Shown in pieces: positions 36,057-44,709 of a stretch of 64,000 nt of DNA. The DNA comes from an uncultured Ruminococcus sp. Its GTDB lineage: Bacteria; Bacillota; Clostridia; Oscillospirales; Acutalibacteraceae. The stretch lies in contig CACYSI010000020.1 in assembly GCA_902776975.1 (NCBI GenBank), forward strand, positions 1 to 64,000, given 5' to 3'. The position numbers were made by a program, and so were the translations under genes. The notes below the pieces were generated by a model. The model worked only from the letters and a program-made list of their open reading frames with translations. It searched no databases and was not told the origin of the DNA. Within the stretch, counting starts at the first letter, position 1, and each line of letters begins with the position of its first letter.

Positions 36057-37541
36057 TCAATACACTATAACGGGCGTATCATAGGGAATGTTGTTGTAGA
36101 TAGTCGCCATGGCGCTGAGAGGAGTATTGACGCAGCCGTGAGAGCCGTCGCCCTTGTAGATGGAGCCGCCGTACTCGGAGCGCCAGCTAGAGTCGTGGAT
36201 GCCGTAGCCTCCGTAGAACGCCATCCAGTAGTCTACATACGATACATAGTCCTCGCCGACGAGGTAGGTGTCGGTATCCTTGCTGTATATCTCATAGTAG
36301 CCTGTGGGGGTATCGCAGTCGCCGTAGTTGCCGGTGACTACGTTGGTGCTTGCTATCTGCTTACCGTTTTTGTATACCCACATATGCTGCTGAGCTATGC
36401 ATACCTCGATATATGTATCGCCCACATACTCGCCGAAGGCTGTATCGGTGATCTTAGCCGACTTCTTATTGCTGGTGCCTTCGATAAAGGTGGAACCGTT
36501 CTGATAGATCGCTTTTACGCGGAAGTAATACGTCTTGCCGACAGTCAGCTTAGTGGTATTGTAGTACAGTCGAGGGGTGGTGAACAGCTTGACGAACGTA
36601 GAGTTGTCGGGGCTGGTGGAATAATAGACCTCATAGTGGGTAGCGTAGGGATTTTTGTTCCATGTCAGGTTGACTCTGGAGCAGCGCGAGGTGATAGAGT
36701 AGTTAGGGCCGCACAGACCCGCCATGAAGACCATGCTGCCTGCCGAGGAGCTGTAAGATGTGCCGTACAGCTCTCTGAAGCTCTTGACTCTGTATCTGTA
36801 TACGTTGCCCTGCTTTACCGAGGTATCGTCAAAGGTGGTTTTTGTGTTGCCGTAGACAGTCTTATACAGCACCTCTTTGTTGCCCGACTCGGGGCTCGCG
36901 CGATATATGCGGTAGCCTGTAGCCATATCGTTGCGATCCCATGTCATCTCGAGGACCGTAGATGAACGCCACTTGGTAAGACCCGTCAATGCAGAGGGCT
37001 GGGTGGCTGTCTTTTTGAGAGTCTGTTCACCCTCGTATACAACGCCGTCTCTGACTATGTAAGCCGATACCTTAAAGTAGTACTGGGTGCCCTGTCTGAG
37101 GGGCTTTACGGTGCAGGAGTTAGTCTTGACGTCCGCAAAACGAGAGAAGTTCTTGTGCCTGTCGGCGTTGAGATAGTATACATAGTAGCCGTCGGCGCCC
37201 TCTACCGGATCCCAAGTCAGATCGGCGAGATCGCTCTCAAAGCTCGTGCGGTCGATGTTCCTGACCTTGCCGACGGTGGGTATAGCCTCTGTAGCAGCCT
37301 CTGTGGCAGGCTCGGAGGGGGCCTCTGTCGCGCCTGTCAGCGCGATCTCGTCGGCATCGTCGGTAACGGCGGGATCCCCGGCGGGCTCGGTGACTTCTTC
37401 ATCTTCGGTCACGGCGGCCTCGGTCGCCTCTGTCGCGCTCTCGTTCTCTTCGGCGGCATAAGCTCCGACCACTCCGAACGCCGATACGGTGATGATAACA
37501 GCCAGTAAGACCGAAATGATCTTCTTTAAACTCTTTTTCAT
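36057..37541 (-). CDS. Secreted L,D-transpeptidase (YkuD) with fibronectin type III repeats
   Basis: A 494-aa exported protein. Signal peptide 1-27, then a Thr/Glu/Ala-rich linker (about 30-85), three fibronectin type III-like repeats of about 90 residues (each with a VTWDP- or MTWDRN-type strand and a YYFKVSAY- or YRYRVKSF-type strand), and a C-terminal YkuD domain (about 380-494). The YkuD active site GIHDSSW...SHGCVNTP has the catalytic Cys with its His and Gly. It should form 3-3 peptidoglycan cross-links or attach proteins to the wall. I take the ATG at 37541 (AAAGGAAAG upstream). Confidence 0.92.
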   Translation of the reverse strand: MKKSLKKIISVLLAVIITVSAFGVVGAYAAEENESATEATEAAVTEDEEVTEPAGDPAVTDDADEIALTGATEAPSEPATEAATEAIPTVGKVRNIDRTSFESDLADLTWDPVEGADGYYVYYLNADRHKNFSRFADVKTNSCTVKPLRQGTQYYFKVSAYIVRDGVVYEGEQTLKKTATQPSALTGLTKWRSSTVLEMTWDRNDMATGYRIYRASPESGNKEVLYKTVYGNTKTTFDDTSVKQGNVYRYRVKSFRELYGTSYSSSAGSMVFMAGLCGPNYSITSRCSRVNLTWNKNPYATHYEVYYSTSPDNSTFVKLFTTPRLYYNTTKLTVGKTYYFRVKAIYQNGSTFIEGTSNKKSAKITDTAFGEYVGDTYIEVCIAQQHMWVYKNGKQIASTNVVTGNYGDCDTPTGYYEIYSKDTDTYLVGEDYVSYVDYWMAFYGGYGIHDSSWRSEYGGSIYKGDGSHGCVNTPLSAMATIYNNIPYDTPVIVY

Positions 37542-37649
37542 ATTCAACTTTCCTTTCTGCAGCAACGATGTCAGGAAACGCTTACACAGCGACCGTCACA
37601 GGTCGTTATAAATATAGTAACATAAAGGTTACAAAACTGCAATACTTTT

Positions 37650-38897
37650 TTACTGCTTTACAATATATTCTCTGATCCCGGCGTACTGTATCTCATCCAC
37701 CGTCACCTCGAGCTCCAGACCCTCCGCGGTATACTCCTCAGAGTGGAGCACTGCCTTATCTCTGAGCTTAGCGGCTATGCCCGCCTTATCAAAGGGCAGC
37801 AGCAGCCTGACCCTCATGAGCTTTTTGGGCAGGTTGGCTTCAATGGCTTTGAGCAGCTCATCTATACCGGTGCCGTACTTAGCGCTGATATGCACGGCTC
37901 CCGATATACCTGTCATGCCGTCAGAGATCAGATCGCACTTGTTGAGTACGGGGATGACGGGCTTATCGAGGCTCGACAGCGACGCCAAAAGCTCTCTTGT
38001 CACATCGAGATGCAGACGGCTCTCGTCGGAGCTCGCGTCACATACGTTGAGTATGATGTCAGCCTGAGCCGCCTCTTCAAGAGTAGACTTGAACGCCTCT
38101 ACCAGATGATGAGGCAGTCTGCGTACAAGCCCGACGGTATCTATCAGCATCACGGATACACCGCAGGGCAGCTTGAGCGCTCTGGAGGTAGGGTCAAGGG
38201 TCGCGAACAGCTTGTCCTCACTGAGGACGCCCGCGTCGGTGAGAGTGTTCATCAGGGTGGACTTGCCCGCGTTGGTGTAGCCAACGATGGCGACGGTGAT
38301 TACGCCGTCCTTGTCGCGGCGGTCTCTGAGCTGTCTGCGGTGCTCCTCAACGTCCTTGAGCTGAGCCTTGAGGGTCTCCATCTTGCGCTTTATATGTCTG
38401 CGGTCGGTCTCGAGCTTGGTCTCGCCGGGGCCTCGTGTGCCTATACCGCCGCCGAGACGGGACAGCTCTATACCTTTGCCGGTCAGACGGGGCATCATAT
38501 ATTTGAGCTGAGCCAGCTCTACCTGTATCTTGCCCTCTTTGGTGCGCGCTCTGAGCGCGAAAATATCGAGGATGAGCATGGTGCGGTCTATGACGCGGAC
38601 ATCGGTGATCTGCTCGATGTTGCGTATCTGAACGGGAGATAACTCGAGGTCAAAGATGATGAGGTCGATATCCTCGTTTTCGCAGTAATCGCGTATCTCT
38701 TCGAGCTTGCCCGAGCCTACGCAGGTGGCGGGGTCAAGGCGGCTCAGCCTCTGGGTTATCGAGGCTACGGGTATCGCTCCCGCGCTCTCCGTAAGCTCAA
38801 AAAGCTCATCCAAGGACGCCTGTGCGTCATAATCTCCTGTATCCGCCTCGACCAGCAGAGCGCGGTCGGGCGTCTGTTCGGTAACTGTAAGTTCCAT
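37650..38897 (-). CDS. hflX: GTPase HflX
   Basis: A 415-aa ribosome-associated GTPase of the Obg-HflX group, which splits stalled ribosomes under stress. It has an N-terminal ligand-binding domain (to about 190) with GKGIELSRLGGGIGTRGPGE (the HflX linker signature), and a G domain with GYTNAGKST (G1), DTVGLVRRLPHHL (G3) and NKCD (G4). A short C-terminal domain follows. GGAG precedes the ATG, and a consensus promoter lies just upstream. Confidence 0.95.
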   Translation of the reverse strand: MELTVTEQTPDRALLVEADTGDYDAQASLDELFELTESAGAIPVASITQRLSRLDPATCVGSGKLEEIRDYCENEDIDLIIFDLELSPVQIRNIEQITDVRVIDRTMLILDIFALRARTKEGKIQVELAQLKYMMPRLTGKGIELSRLGGGIGTRGPGETKLETDRRHIKRKMETLKAQLKDVEEHRRQLRDRRDKDGVITVAIVGYTNAGKSTLMNTLTDAGVLSEDKLFATLDPTSRALKLPCGVSVMLIDTVGLVRRLPHHLVEAFKSTLEEAAQADIILNVCDASSDESRLHLDVTRELLASLSSLDKPVIPVLNKCDLISDGMTGISGAVHISAKYGTGIDELLKAIEANLPKKLMRVRLLLPFDKAGIAAKLRDKAVLHSEEYTAEGLELEVTVDEIQYAGIREYIVKQ

Positions 38898-38938
38898 AAA
38901 AAATCTCCGAAATGTAGAAATATTCTTTATTGTATGAT

Positions 38939-38967
38939 ATTATATATAATATTCGCGGAGATTTCAA
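38939..38967 (-). promoter_or_regulatory. Promoter for hflX
   Basis: Minus strand TTGAAA (38962-38967), 17-bp spacer, TATAAT (38939-38944). Confidence 0.75.
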
Positions 38968-38989
38968 GCTGTCCCTACGGTTAATAACG

Positions 38990-39289
38990 CTATATTATCA
39001 GATAAATAAGCGCCAGTATCAGATTCATATCGGCGCCGTCCTTCATGAGGATCACCAGCAGCAGCATGATCATGCTCTGCTCCTTGTCCTTCATCAGATA
39101 TTCGAGCAATCCGCCGCGCTTTTCGGGTTTTTCGGCAGGCGCAACAGGCTTCTCGGGTTGCGGCTCAGGTTTATGCTCGGGTCCCGGCTCGGGCTTATGC
39201 CGCGGTCTGTCAGGCGCGCGTCTGTCAAATGACGAGTACATGCGCGCTACCCTGTCCATAGCCTGCTGTTCAAGAGAATCGGACGGCAT
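38990..39289 (-). CDS. Small Pro-rich protein with C-terminal membrane segment
   Basis: A 99-aa protein: a basic, soluble start (MDRVARMYSSFDRR), a Pro/Glu/Lys-rich middle (KPEPGPEHKPEPQPEKP), then a hydrophobic C-terminus (SMIMLLLVILMKDG...LILALIYLII) that looks like one or two membrane-inserted helices. It follows the next gene upstream by 13 bases and has GAGGTGAT before the ATG. I do not recognise a family. It is the last gene of a three-gene unit of short proteins. Confidence 0.65.
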   Translation of the reverse strand: MPSDSLEQQAMDRVARMYSSFDRRAPDRPRHKPEPGPEHKPEPQPEKPVAPAEKPEKRGGLLEYLMKDKEQSMIMLLLVILMKDGADMNLILALIYLII

Positions 39290-39302
39290 ATCATCACCTC
39301 AT

Positions 39303-39647
39303 TCATAAGTCAAACAGCGGCAGATCCTTGATGAGCGGCATCAGCTTCATCACTCTGATCAGACGCTTTGCCTTGTCTAATTTGAGCTGTCGCTCTTCGC
39401 TGAGAAAGGGTCTCATCGCCTCGAGCAGACGCGTGACCTCGTCCTCCTGCTTGAGAGAGCCTAACATGGGCGCGAGACTGCCTATGAGAGCCGCGGTATC
39501 GCCGAGAGGCTCCGGCTCGGGCTGAGGCTCGGGCTTACTATGTACGCCCGACGCGTCCACGCCGAGCTGCGAGGCGAGAGCCGCTATGTCGCGCATGGCT
39601 TCGGGGTCGGATAGTATACCGCTGAGCTTTTCGGAAAGATCGTCCAT
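39303..39647 (-). CDS. Small uncharacterised protein, middle gene of a three-gene unit
   Basis: A 114-aa, mostly helical soluble protein with a Pro/Glu stretch (SKPEPQPEPEP) at about residue 37, similar to that in the following gene. The second half is amphipathic helix (LLEAMRPFLSEERQLKLDKAKR). Its ATG overlaps the previous stop by one base (TGATG). No family was recognised; the shared Pro/Glu linkers suggest that the two proteins work together. Confidence 0.65.
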   Translation of the reverse strand: MDDLSEKLSGILSDPEAMRDIAALASQLGVDASGVHSKPEPQPEPEPLGDTAALIGSLAPMLGSLKQEDEVTRLLEAMRPFLSEERQLKLDKAKRLIRVMKLMPLIKDLPLFDL

Positions 39648-39880
39648 CAGCCCATCAGCTTCTTTATGATAGCTTTTGCCTGAGGAGTGTTGAGCAGCTC
39701 CCTCGCCTTATCCTCATCACCGAGGATATCCTCCATCTCGCGAGCCTTATCCGAGGGCAGCTTTTGGAGCAGCTTGCTGTAGCTCGAGCCGTTCACGGCG
39801 CTGCGGATATCGCTCTCGGGCGTGCCCATACGCTCGCTGAGCTTCTTTATCAGTTTGTTTATCTGTTCTTTATCAGCCAT
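39647..39880 (-). CDS. Small helical protein, first gene of a three-gene unit
   Basis: A 77-aa charged helical protein (MADKEQINKLIKKLSERMGT...LLNTPQAKAIIKKLMG) without membrane segments or Cys. The start at 39880 has AAGGAG seven bases upstream; the alternative six codons earlier is less likely. The unit diverges from the phosphodiesterase gene with only 53 bp between start codons. Function is unknown. Confidence 0.65.
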   Translation of the reverse strand: MADKEQINKLIKKLSERMGTPESDIRSAVNGSSYSKLLQKLPSDKAREMEDILGDEDKARELLNTPQAKAIIKKLMG

Positions 39881-39933
39881 AATTATCTCCTTAAACACTT
39901 TATACCATTATACTATGCAGGAAGGTGTAAAAT

Positions 39934-40398
39934 ATGAAAATAATCGTTGTATCCGATACCCACGGCTCTTACCGTAACTTCAAAAGGATAATGGAGCTCA
40001 ACCGCAACGCCGATATAGTCGTACACTGCGGCGACAGCAGGGATGAGCTGGATCAGATCAAGCGCGAGTTTCCCGACAAAACGTACTATACCGTCAGGGG
40101 CAACTGCGACTTCTTCACCGAACTGCCGTTGGTCGAGCTGTTCACCGTGGACGGTGTGCGCTTCATGGCTGCGCACGGACATATGTACAACGTCAAGTAC
40201 GGTCTGATGAACCTCCTGCTCGCCGCTAAGGAGAACGACGCCGACGTCGCGCTGTTCGGACATACCCATATAGCGCATGACGAGCTGGTAGACGGAGTAA
40301 GGCTCTTCAATCCCGGCTCGGCGGGCTACGGCGGCAGCTTCGGCGTGATAGAGGTCAAGGACGGACAGGTGCTGTCCAACATAGCTCACTTAAAATGA
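39934..40398 (+). CDS. YfcE/MJ0936-type metallophosphoesterase
   Basis: A 158-aa calcineurin-like phosphodiesterase complete with all metal-binding motifs in order: DTHG, HCGDS, GNCD, HGHM and GHTH. Single-domain members hydrolyse phosphodiesters such as bis-pNPP or cyclic nucleotides in vitro; the natural substrate is seldom known. GGAAGG precedes the ATG. It lies upstream of holB in the same direction, with a separate likely promoter between them. Confidence 0.9.
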   Translation: MKIIVVSDTHGSYRNFKRIMELNRNADIVVHCGDSRDELDQIKREFPDKTYYTVRGNCDFFTELPLVELFTVDGVRFMAAHGHMYNVKYGLMNLLLAAKENDADVALFGHTHIAHDELVDGVRLFNPGSAGYGGSFGVIEVKDGQVLSNIAHLK

Positions 40399-40491
40399 TC
40401 GACTGCTCGGACTTGATAAAAATAACAGTAGATTTTTAGATCTGTCTATGATATAATATAGTTTGACGCAAACGTGAAAGGCGGCGGCGAT

Positions 40492-41349
40492 ATGGATATC
40501 ATCCTTGATAAGGATAACGAAAATTCGATCATCGGGCTCATCCGCTCGCGCCGCATACCGCATACCGTCATCATAGAGGGCGCGGACAGCGCCGAGCGCG
40601 AGAGCGCCGCGAGACTGCTCGCGGCTGGAGCCGTCTGCACGTCGGACGAGCCTCCGTGCCTGAGCTGCAACGCCTGCTCAAAGGCTCTGGAGGGCTATCA
40701 TCCGGATATCTTCATCCCCGAGCCGAGCAAAAACCTGAAGAGCGGCATACTCTCGCTCAAAGACCTTCGTGACAACTATCTCTCACAGATGAGCGTCAAG
40801 CCCAACGAGGCTGACGTCAAGGTATATGTCTTCAGCGAGGCTGACAGACTTCTGCGCGAGGACTCACAGAACGCTCTGCTCAAGACCATCGAGGAGCCGC
40901 CCCAGAACCTGCTGTTCATCTTCACGGTCGGCAGCGCTAAAAGTCTGCTGCTGACGGTGCGCTCAAGGGCGCGTATCATCACCCTGAGGCATACCGAGAG
41001 CTTTGATGAGGACTGTGAGGATGCGGCTGCCGATATAGTCGGCGGCATAGTATCGCTGTATGAGTACGATCTGCTGCTCGCTTTAGGCAGACTGAGCGAT
41101 AAGGAGCGCCTCAGAGGAGCGCTGACAGCCTTTACCGAAAAGCTCAGGCTCGCCCTGTGCTTTTACAGCGGTATCCCTACTGATGACGAGACCGTAAAGC
41201 GGCTGACCCGCAAGCTCGACCGCACGCGCGTCATAGCTCTTATAGATATAACAGGCGAGGCAGTATCAAGGCTCGCGACAAATGTAAATTTACAGCTGCT
41301 GACTGCGTGGCTGTGTTCACAATACAGGAGGATTACATGGCAGAAGTGA
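40492..41349 (+). CDS. holB: DNA polymerase III delta' subunit
   Basis: A 285-aa clamp-loader subunit of the AAA+ type. It has the zinc-binding Cys cluster (CTSDEPPCLSCNACSKALEG), the region before the sensor (SEADRLLREDSQNALLKTIEEPP) and SRARII. The P-loop is degenerate (EGADSAERES), as expected for delta', which does not bind ATP. The ATG at 40492 is preferred over a GTG at 40474, which would sit where the AAAGG ribosome site is. Its end overlaps ricT by 13 bases; holB-ricT is a conserved Firmicute arrangement. Confidence 0.92.
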   Translation: MDIILDKDNENSIIGLIRSRRIPHTVIIEGADSAERESAARLLAAGAVCTSDEPPCLSCNACSKALEGYHPDIFIPEPSKNLKSGILSLKDLRDNYLSQMSVKPNEADVKVYVFSEADRLLREDSQNALLKTIEEPPQNLLFIFTVGSAKSLLLTVRSRARIITLRHTESFDEDCEDAAADIVGGIVSLYEYDLLLALGRLSDKERLRGALTAFTEKLRLALCFYSGIPTDDETVKRLTRKLDRTRVIALIDITGEAVSRLATNVNLQLLTAWLCSQYRRITWQK

Positions 41350-42209
41350 TCGGTGTAAGGTTCAAGGAGGTAGGCAAGGTCTACTACTTTGATCCCGACG
41401 GCAAAAAGCTCAAACTTAACGATACCGTCATAGTCGAGACCTCAAGGGGCGTCGAGTGCGGCGTGATCGCTATAGCTAATAAAGAGATCTCGGACGAAGA
41501 GATCGTTCATCCGCTCAAAAAGCTCATCCGTATAGCGACCAAAGAGGATCTCAAGCATCTTGAAGACAACCGCCGTAAAGAGAAAGAGGCGCTGAAGATC
41601 TGCGAACAGAAGGTAGCCGAGCACGGACTGGGCATGAAGCTGGTGGACGTAGAGTATACCTTTGACAACTCTAAGATACTCTTTTACTTTACCGCCGACG
41701 GCAGAGTAGACTTCCGCGCGCTGGTCAAGGATCTGGCGGCGGTCTTCCGCACCCGTATCGAGCTAAGGCAGATAGGCGTTCGCGACGAGAGCAAGATGCT
41801 CGGAGGCCTCGGAGTATGCGGCAGACCCTTCTGCTGCTCGCTGTTTCTCGGCGAGTTCCACCCCGTGTCCATAAAGATGGCTAAGGAGCAGGGGCTATCG
41901 CTCTCACCCACCAAGATATCGGGCACCTGCGGCAGGCTGATGTGCTGTCTTAAATATGAGCAGGAGGCATACACCGATATGCTCAAGCGTACTCCCAAGG
42001 TAGGCGCCATAGTCAAGACGCCTATGGGCAGAGGACTGGTGACAGAGACCAACCTGATCACCCAGACTCTCAAGGTCAAGATGGACAACACTCCCGACGA
42101 CGCCGTGCCCCAGACCTTTAAGGTCAAAGAGGTACGTCTCGTAAAGGACGGCTACATCAAGCTCAACAAAAAAGAGATCGACGAGCTCAAGCAGCTTGAG
42201 GATAATTGA
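41337..42209 (+). CDS. ricT: PSP1-domain protein RicT (YaaT)
   Basis: A 290-aa PSP1-domain protein. Cys-rich signatures GVCGRPFCCSLFL and SGTCGRLMCCLKYE match RicT, which with RicA and RicF forms the iron-sulfur-containing Y-complex that steers RNase Y mRNA processing in Bacillus. It begins MAEVIGVRFKEVGKVYYFDP. GGAGG lies five bases ahead of the ATG at 41337, inside the end of holB, so translation is coupled. Confidence 0.93.
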   Translation: MAEVIGVRFKEVGKVYYFDPDGKKLKLNDTVIVETSRGVECGVIAIANKEISDEEIVHPLKKLIRIATKEDLKHLEDNRRKEKEALKICEQKVAEHGLGMKLVDVEYTFDNSKILFYFTADGRVDFRALVKDLAAVFRTRIELRQIGVRDESKMLGGLGVCGRPFCCSLFLGEFHPVSIKMAKEQGLSLSPTKISGTCGRLMCCLKYEQEAYTDMLKRTPKVGAIVKTPMGRGLVTETNLITQTLKVKMDNTPDDAVPQTFKVKEVRLVKDGYIKLNKKEIDELKQLEDN

Positions 42210-42266
42210 CCGTCCGACAGATCTCCTTAAAAAGCGATTCTTCTGTATAGCTTAAGCTAAACTTGG

Positions 42267-42285
42267 TTAGCGTTCGCTAATTTTT
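42267..42285 (+). terminator. Short terminator after ricT
   Basis: TTAGCG-TT-CGCTAA followed by TTTTT. The loop is minimal, so the stem is probably TTAGC/GCTAA. Confidence 0.5.
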
Positions 42286-42296
42286 GGCTTAAAACC

Positions 42297-42324
42297 TTGT
42301 TTTTTTGAAATAATGTGCTACAAT
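42297..42324 (+). promoter_or_regulatory. Promoter for the ferredoxin gene
   Basis: TTGTTT (42297-42302), 16-bp spacer, TACAAT (42319-42324) with TG in the extended -10 position. Confidence 0.7.
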
Positions 42325-42353
42325 GTAGTCAAAGAATTTAAGGAGGTCAAATC

Positions 42354-42524
42354 ATGGCTTATAAGATTTCTGACGAATGTATCTCTTGCGGCGCTTGTGC
42401 CGGTGAGTGCCCCGTAAACGCTATCTCCGAAGGTGACGGCAAGTACGTCATCGACGCTGACACTTGCATCGAGTGCGGCGCTTGCGCGGATGTATGCCCC
42501 GTAGGAGCTCCCGCTGCAGAGTAA
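42354..42524 (+). CDS. 2[4Fe-4S] ferredoxin
   Basis: A 56-aa clostridial-type ferredoxin. Two CxxCxxCxxxCP motifs (Cys 9, 12, 15, 19 and Cys 38, 41, 44, 48) bind two [4Fe-4S] clusters that carry low-potential electrons for oxidoreductases such as pyruvate:ferredoxin oxidoreductase or hydrogenase. AGGAGG lies eight bases before the ATG. It is monocistronic, with its own promoter and a strong terminator. Codon choice is very biased (GCT, GGC), suggesting high expression. Confidence 0.96.
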   Translation: MAYKISDECISCGACAGECPVNAISEGDGKYVIDADTCIECGACADVCPVGAPAAE

Positions 42525-42544
42525 TTTCAGATCAAACAAAAATC

Positions 42545-42577
42545 TAACCGAGGCTGTATAGCCTCGGTTACTTTTTT
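42545..42577 (+). terminator. Terminator after the ferredoxin gene
   Basis: TAACCGAGGCT/AGCCTCGGTTA with a 4-nt loop, then CTTTTTT. Confidence 0.9.
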
Positions 42578-42625
42578 GTCTCTATTCGGTTTTAAGTAAA
42601 TTTCGGATCACCAAAAATTCAGAGA

Positions 42626-43342
42626 TCACCGCTCTATCTCGCACTCTACGGCGATTACATCGCCTAAGACGACGTCGAACAGCTCTTTGCCCTCTGCCTC
42701 GCCCTTGCGGATGGTAAGGATATCGCGCTCGTGGGTCTGACCCGCGTAGCGCACCTCTATGCGGCGTATGGGGCGCTCGCGCAGCTGAGCCACCGAGTAT
42801 GTGTTGGTGATGAAGCGCACATACGACACGTTGTTGGTGTGTCCGACAAAGTCGATATCTCCCGACAGCACCTCGACCTGAGCGTAGTCATCCAGCTCCT
42901 CATGCTTAAGGCGGCTGAAGCGTATATCGCGCTCAGGCTCTTCGACATGGGTATCGGAGGTCACGCCTACGTCGCGTATGCGGCGTATCTTCTGGGTCGC
43001 AAGCTCTAAGGCGCACATCTCTATGCGTGAGTATACGCATATCGCGCCGTCCTTATCCTTCAGAACGGTGTCTACAGTCATCTTAGCACCCTTGGCGGAA
43101 GAGATATAGCTCTCGGCTGTATAGCGCTCCATCCAGGCGAGCGGACGGTCTATTTCGACGCGGTTGCGGGTGAATACCCACACACAGCCGTATTTTTCAC
43201 GCAGGGTCACGCCGTCGAGCTCCAGCTCACCCATCATCTCGGTCAGATAATCCTGCAAAAGGTCAAAGGTGCCCTTGACCGACAAAGTGACGTTAGGGTC
43301 GCATATGCTGGCGGGCACAGCCGCCTGTCTGATCAGCTTCAT
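42626..43342 (-). CDS. Acyl-ACP thioesterase
   Basis: A 238-aa double-hotdog thioesterase of the FatA/bacterial acyl-ACP TE family, releasing free fatty acid from acyl-ACP. The second hotdog carries DIDFVGHTNNVSYVRF, fitting the family DxNxHxNN-type catalytic pattern with Asp in place of the first Asn. The first hotdog has WVFTRNRVEI. The start is either ATG 43342 or GTG 43351; neither has a well-placed ribosome site. It is divergent from the serine-palmitoyltransferase-like gene, 194 bp away, which may or may not be meaningful. Confidence 0.85.
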   Translation of the reverse strand: MKLIRQAAVPASICDPNVTLSVKGTFDLLQDYLTEMMGELELDGVTLREKYGCVWVFTRNRVEIDRPLAWMERYTAESYISSAKGAKMTVDTVLKDKDGAICVYSRIEMCALELATQKIRRIRDVGVTSDTHVEEPERDIRFSRLKHEELDDYAQVEVLSGDIDFVGHTNNVSYVRFITNTYSVAQLRERPIRRIEVRYAGQTHERDILTIRKGEAEGKELFDVVLGDVIAVECEIER

Positions 43343-43438
43343 ATATATCACACTCTTTCATATACCGTTTCCACACTGATTTTAACACAAATAAACTGCA
43401 AATTCAACAGCGGTGTTGGCTTAATGAGCTACTTTTTC

Positions 43439-43467
43439 TTGACACATACGGCATATTAATGTAGAAT
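43439..43467 (+). promoter_or_regulatory. Promoter of the oxoamine synthase / SDR pair
   Basis: TTGACA (43439-43444), 17-bp spacer, TAGAAT (43462-43467). A consensus -35 and a good -10. Confidence 0.8.
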
Positions 43468-43536
43468 ATATAAGGTTAGGTATATTTGCCGTAAGCCACA
43501 TACAGGCTTATAATCTGCTCAAGGGGGTAGACAATA

Positions 43537-44709
43537 TTGGATATTTTTGAAAAATGCGAACGCTTCACCATAGCCGACGAGCTTATCGAGCAGGGGATAT
43601 ATCCCTACTTTCACGCTCTCGAGACCAAGCAGGACGTAGAGGTCATCATGGAGGGCAAGCGCAGGATAATGCTCGGCTCCAACAACTACTTAGGTCTGAC
43701 TACCGAGCCTTCGATCATCGAGGCGGGTATCAAGGCTCTGGAGAAGTACGGCACAGGCTGTTCGGGCTCGCGCTTCCTCAACGGTACTCTGAGTATGCAC
43801 CTCGAGCTTGAGAGAGAGCTTGCGGACTTTGTACATATGGATGAGGCGATCACCTTCTCTACGGGCTTTCAGTCGAACCTCGGCATCATCAGCGCGATAG
43901 TAGGCAGAGGCGACTATGTAGTATGCGACCGTGAAAACCACGCCAGCATCTACGACGGCTGCAAGCTCAGCTACGGCACCATGGTACGCTATAAGCACAA
44001 CGATATGGAGGACCTTGAAAAGACCCTTAAAAAGATCCCCGAGACAGCAGGCATACTGATAGTTACCGACGGCGTGTTCTCTATGGGCGGCGATATCGCT
44101 AACCTGCCCGAGATCTGCCGCCTGGCTGAAAAATACGGAGCGAGAGTCATGGTCGACGACGCTCACGGACTCGGCGTCATAGGCGAGGGCGGCAGAGGTA
44201 CCGCCAGCCACTTCGGACTTGAGGACAAGGTAGACATCATCATGGGCACCTTCTCCAAGTCGCTCGCGTCCTTAGGCGGCTATATGGCGGCGTCGCGCAG
44301 CGTATGCAACTATGTTCGCCACAACTCGCGCCCGTTCATCTTCTCAGCTTCGATGACACCGTCGAGCTGCGCCGTAGCGCTGACAGCCCTCAGACACCTC
44401 AAGGCTCATCCCGAGCTGCCCGAGCGTCTGCGCGCTCTTGCCGCTCACGCGAGAGACGGCTTCCGAGCGGCGGGTCTCAAGATACGCGAGAGCGACACTC
44501 CCATAGTGCCGATATATACATATTCGATGGAGAACACCCTCATCAAAGCTAAGGCGGTATATGAGGCGGGTGTCTATGTAAATCCCGTCCTGCCCCCGGC
44601 TACAGCGCCCAACGAGTGTCTGCTGCGTACCAGCTACATGGCTACTCTCACAGAGGATCTGATAGACGAGGCGGTAGAGATAATCGCTAAGGTACTGCTC
44701 GAGAAATGA
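43537..44709 (+). CDS. Alpha-oxoamine synthase, serine palmitoyltransferase-like
   Basis: A 390-aa PLP enzyme that joins an acyl-CoA/ACP to an amino acid with loss of CO2. The PLP Lys is K241 (TFSKSLASLGG), DDAH (207-210) binds the cofactor ring, and GTGCSGSRFLNGT is conserved. The family has four main types (BioF, KBL, HemA, SPT). The pattern YFHALETKQDVEVI-GKR, LGSNNYLGLT, YKHNDMEDLEK and VFSMGGDIANLPEI agrees best, in my reading, with bacterial serine palmitoyltransferases. The start is TTG at 43537, backed by AAGGGGGT eight bases upstream. The next gene overlaps (ATGA) and is an SDR, as would suit 3-ketosphinganine reduction. BioF or KBL activity cannot be excluded. Confidence 0.8.
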   Translation: MDIFEKCERFTIADELIEQGIYPYFHALETKQDVEVIMEGKRRIMLGSNNYLGLTTEPSIIEAGIKALEKYGTGCSGSRFLNGTLSMHLELERELADFVHMDEAITFSTGFQSNLGIISAIVGRGDYVVCDRENHASIYDGCKLSYGTMVRYKHNDMEDLEKTLKKIPETAGILIVTDGVFSMGGDIANLPEICRLAEKYGARVMVDDAHGLGVIGEGGRGTASHFGLEDKVDIIMGTFSKSLASLGGYMAASRSVCNYVRHNSRPFIFSASMTPSSCAVALTALRHLKAHPELPERLRALAAHARDGFRAAGLKIRESDTPIVPIYTYSMENTLIKAKAVYEAGVYVNPVLPPATAPNECLLRTSYMATLTEDLIDEAVEIIAKVLLEK

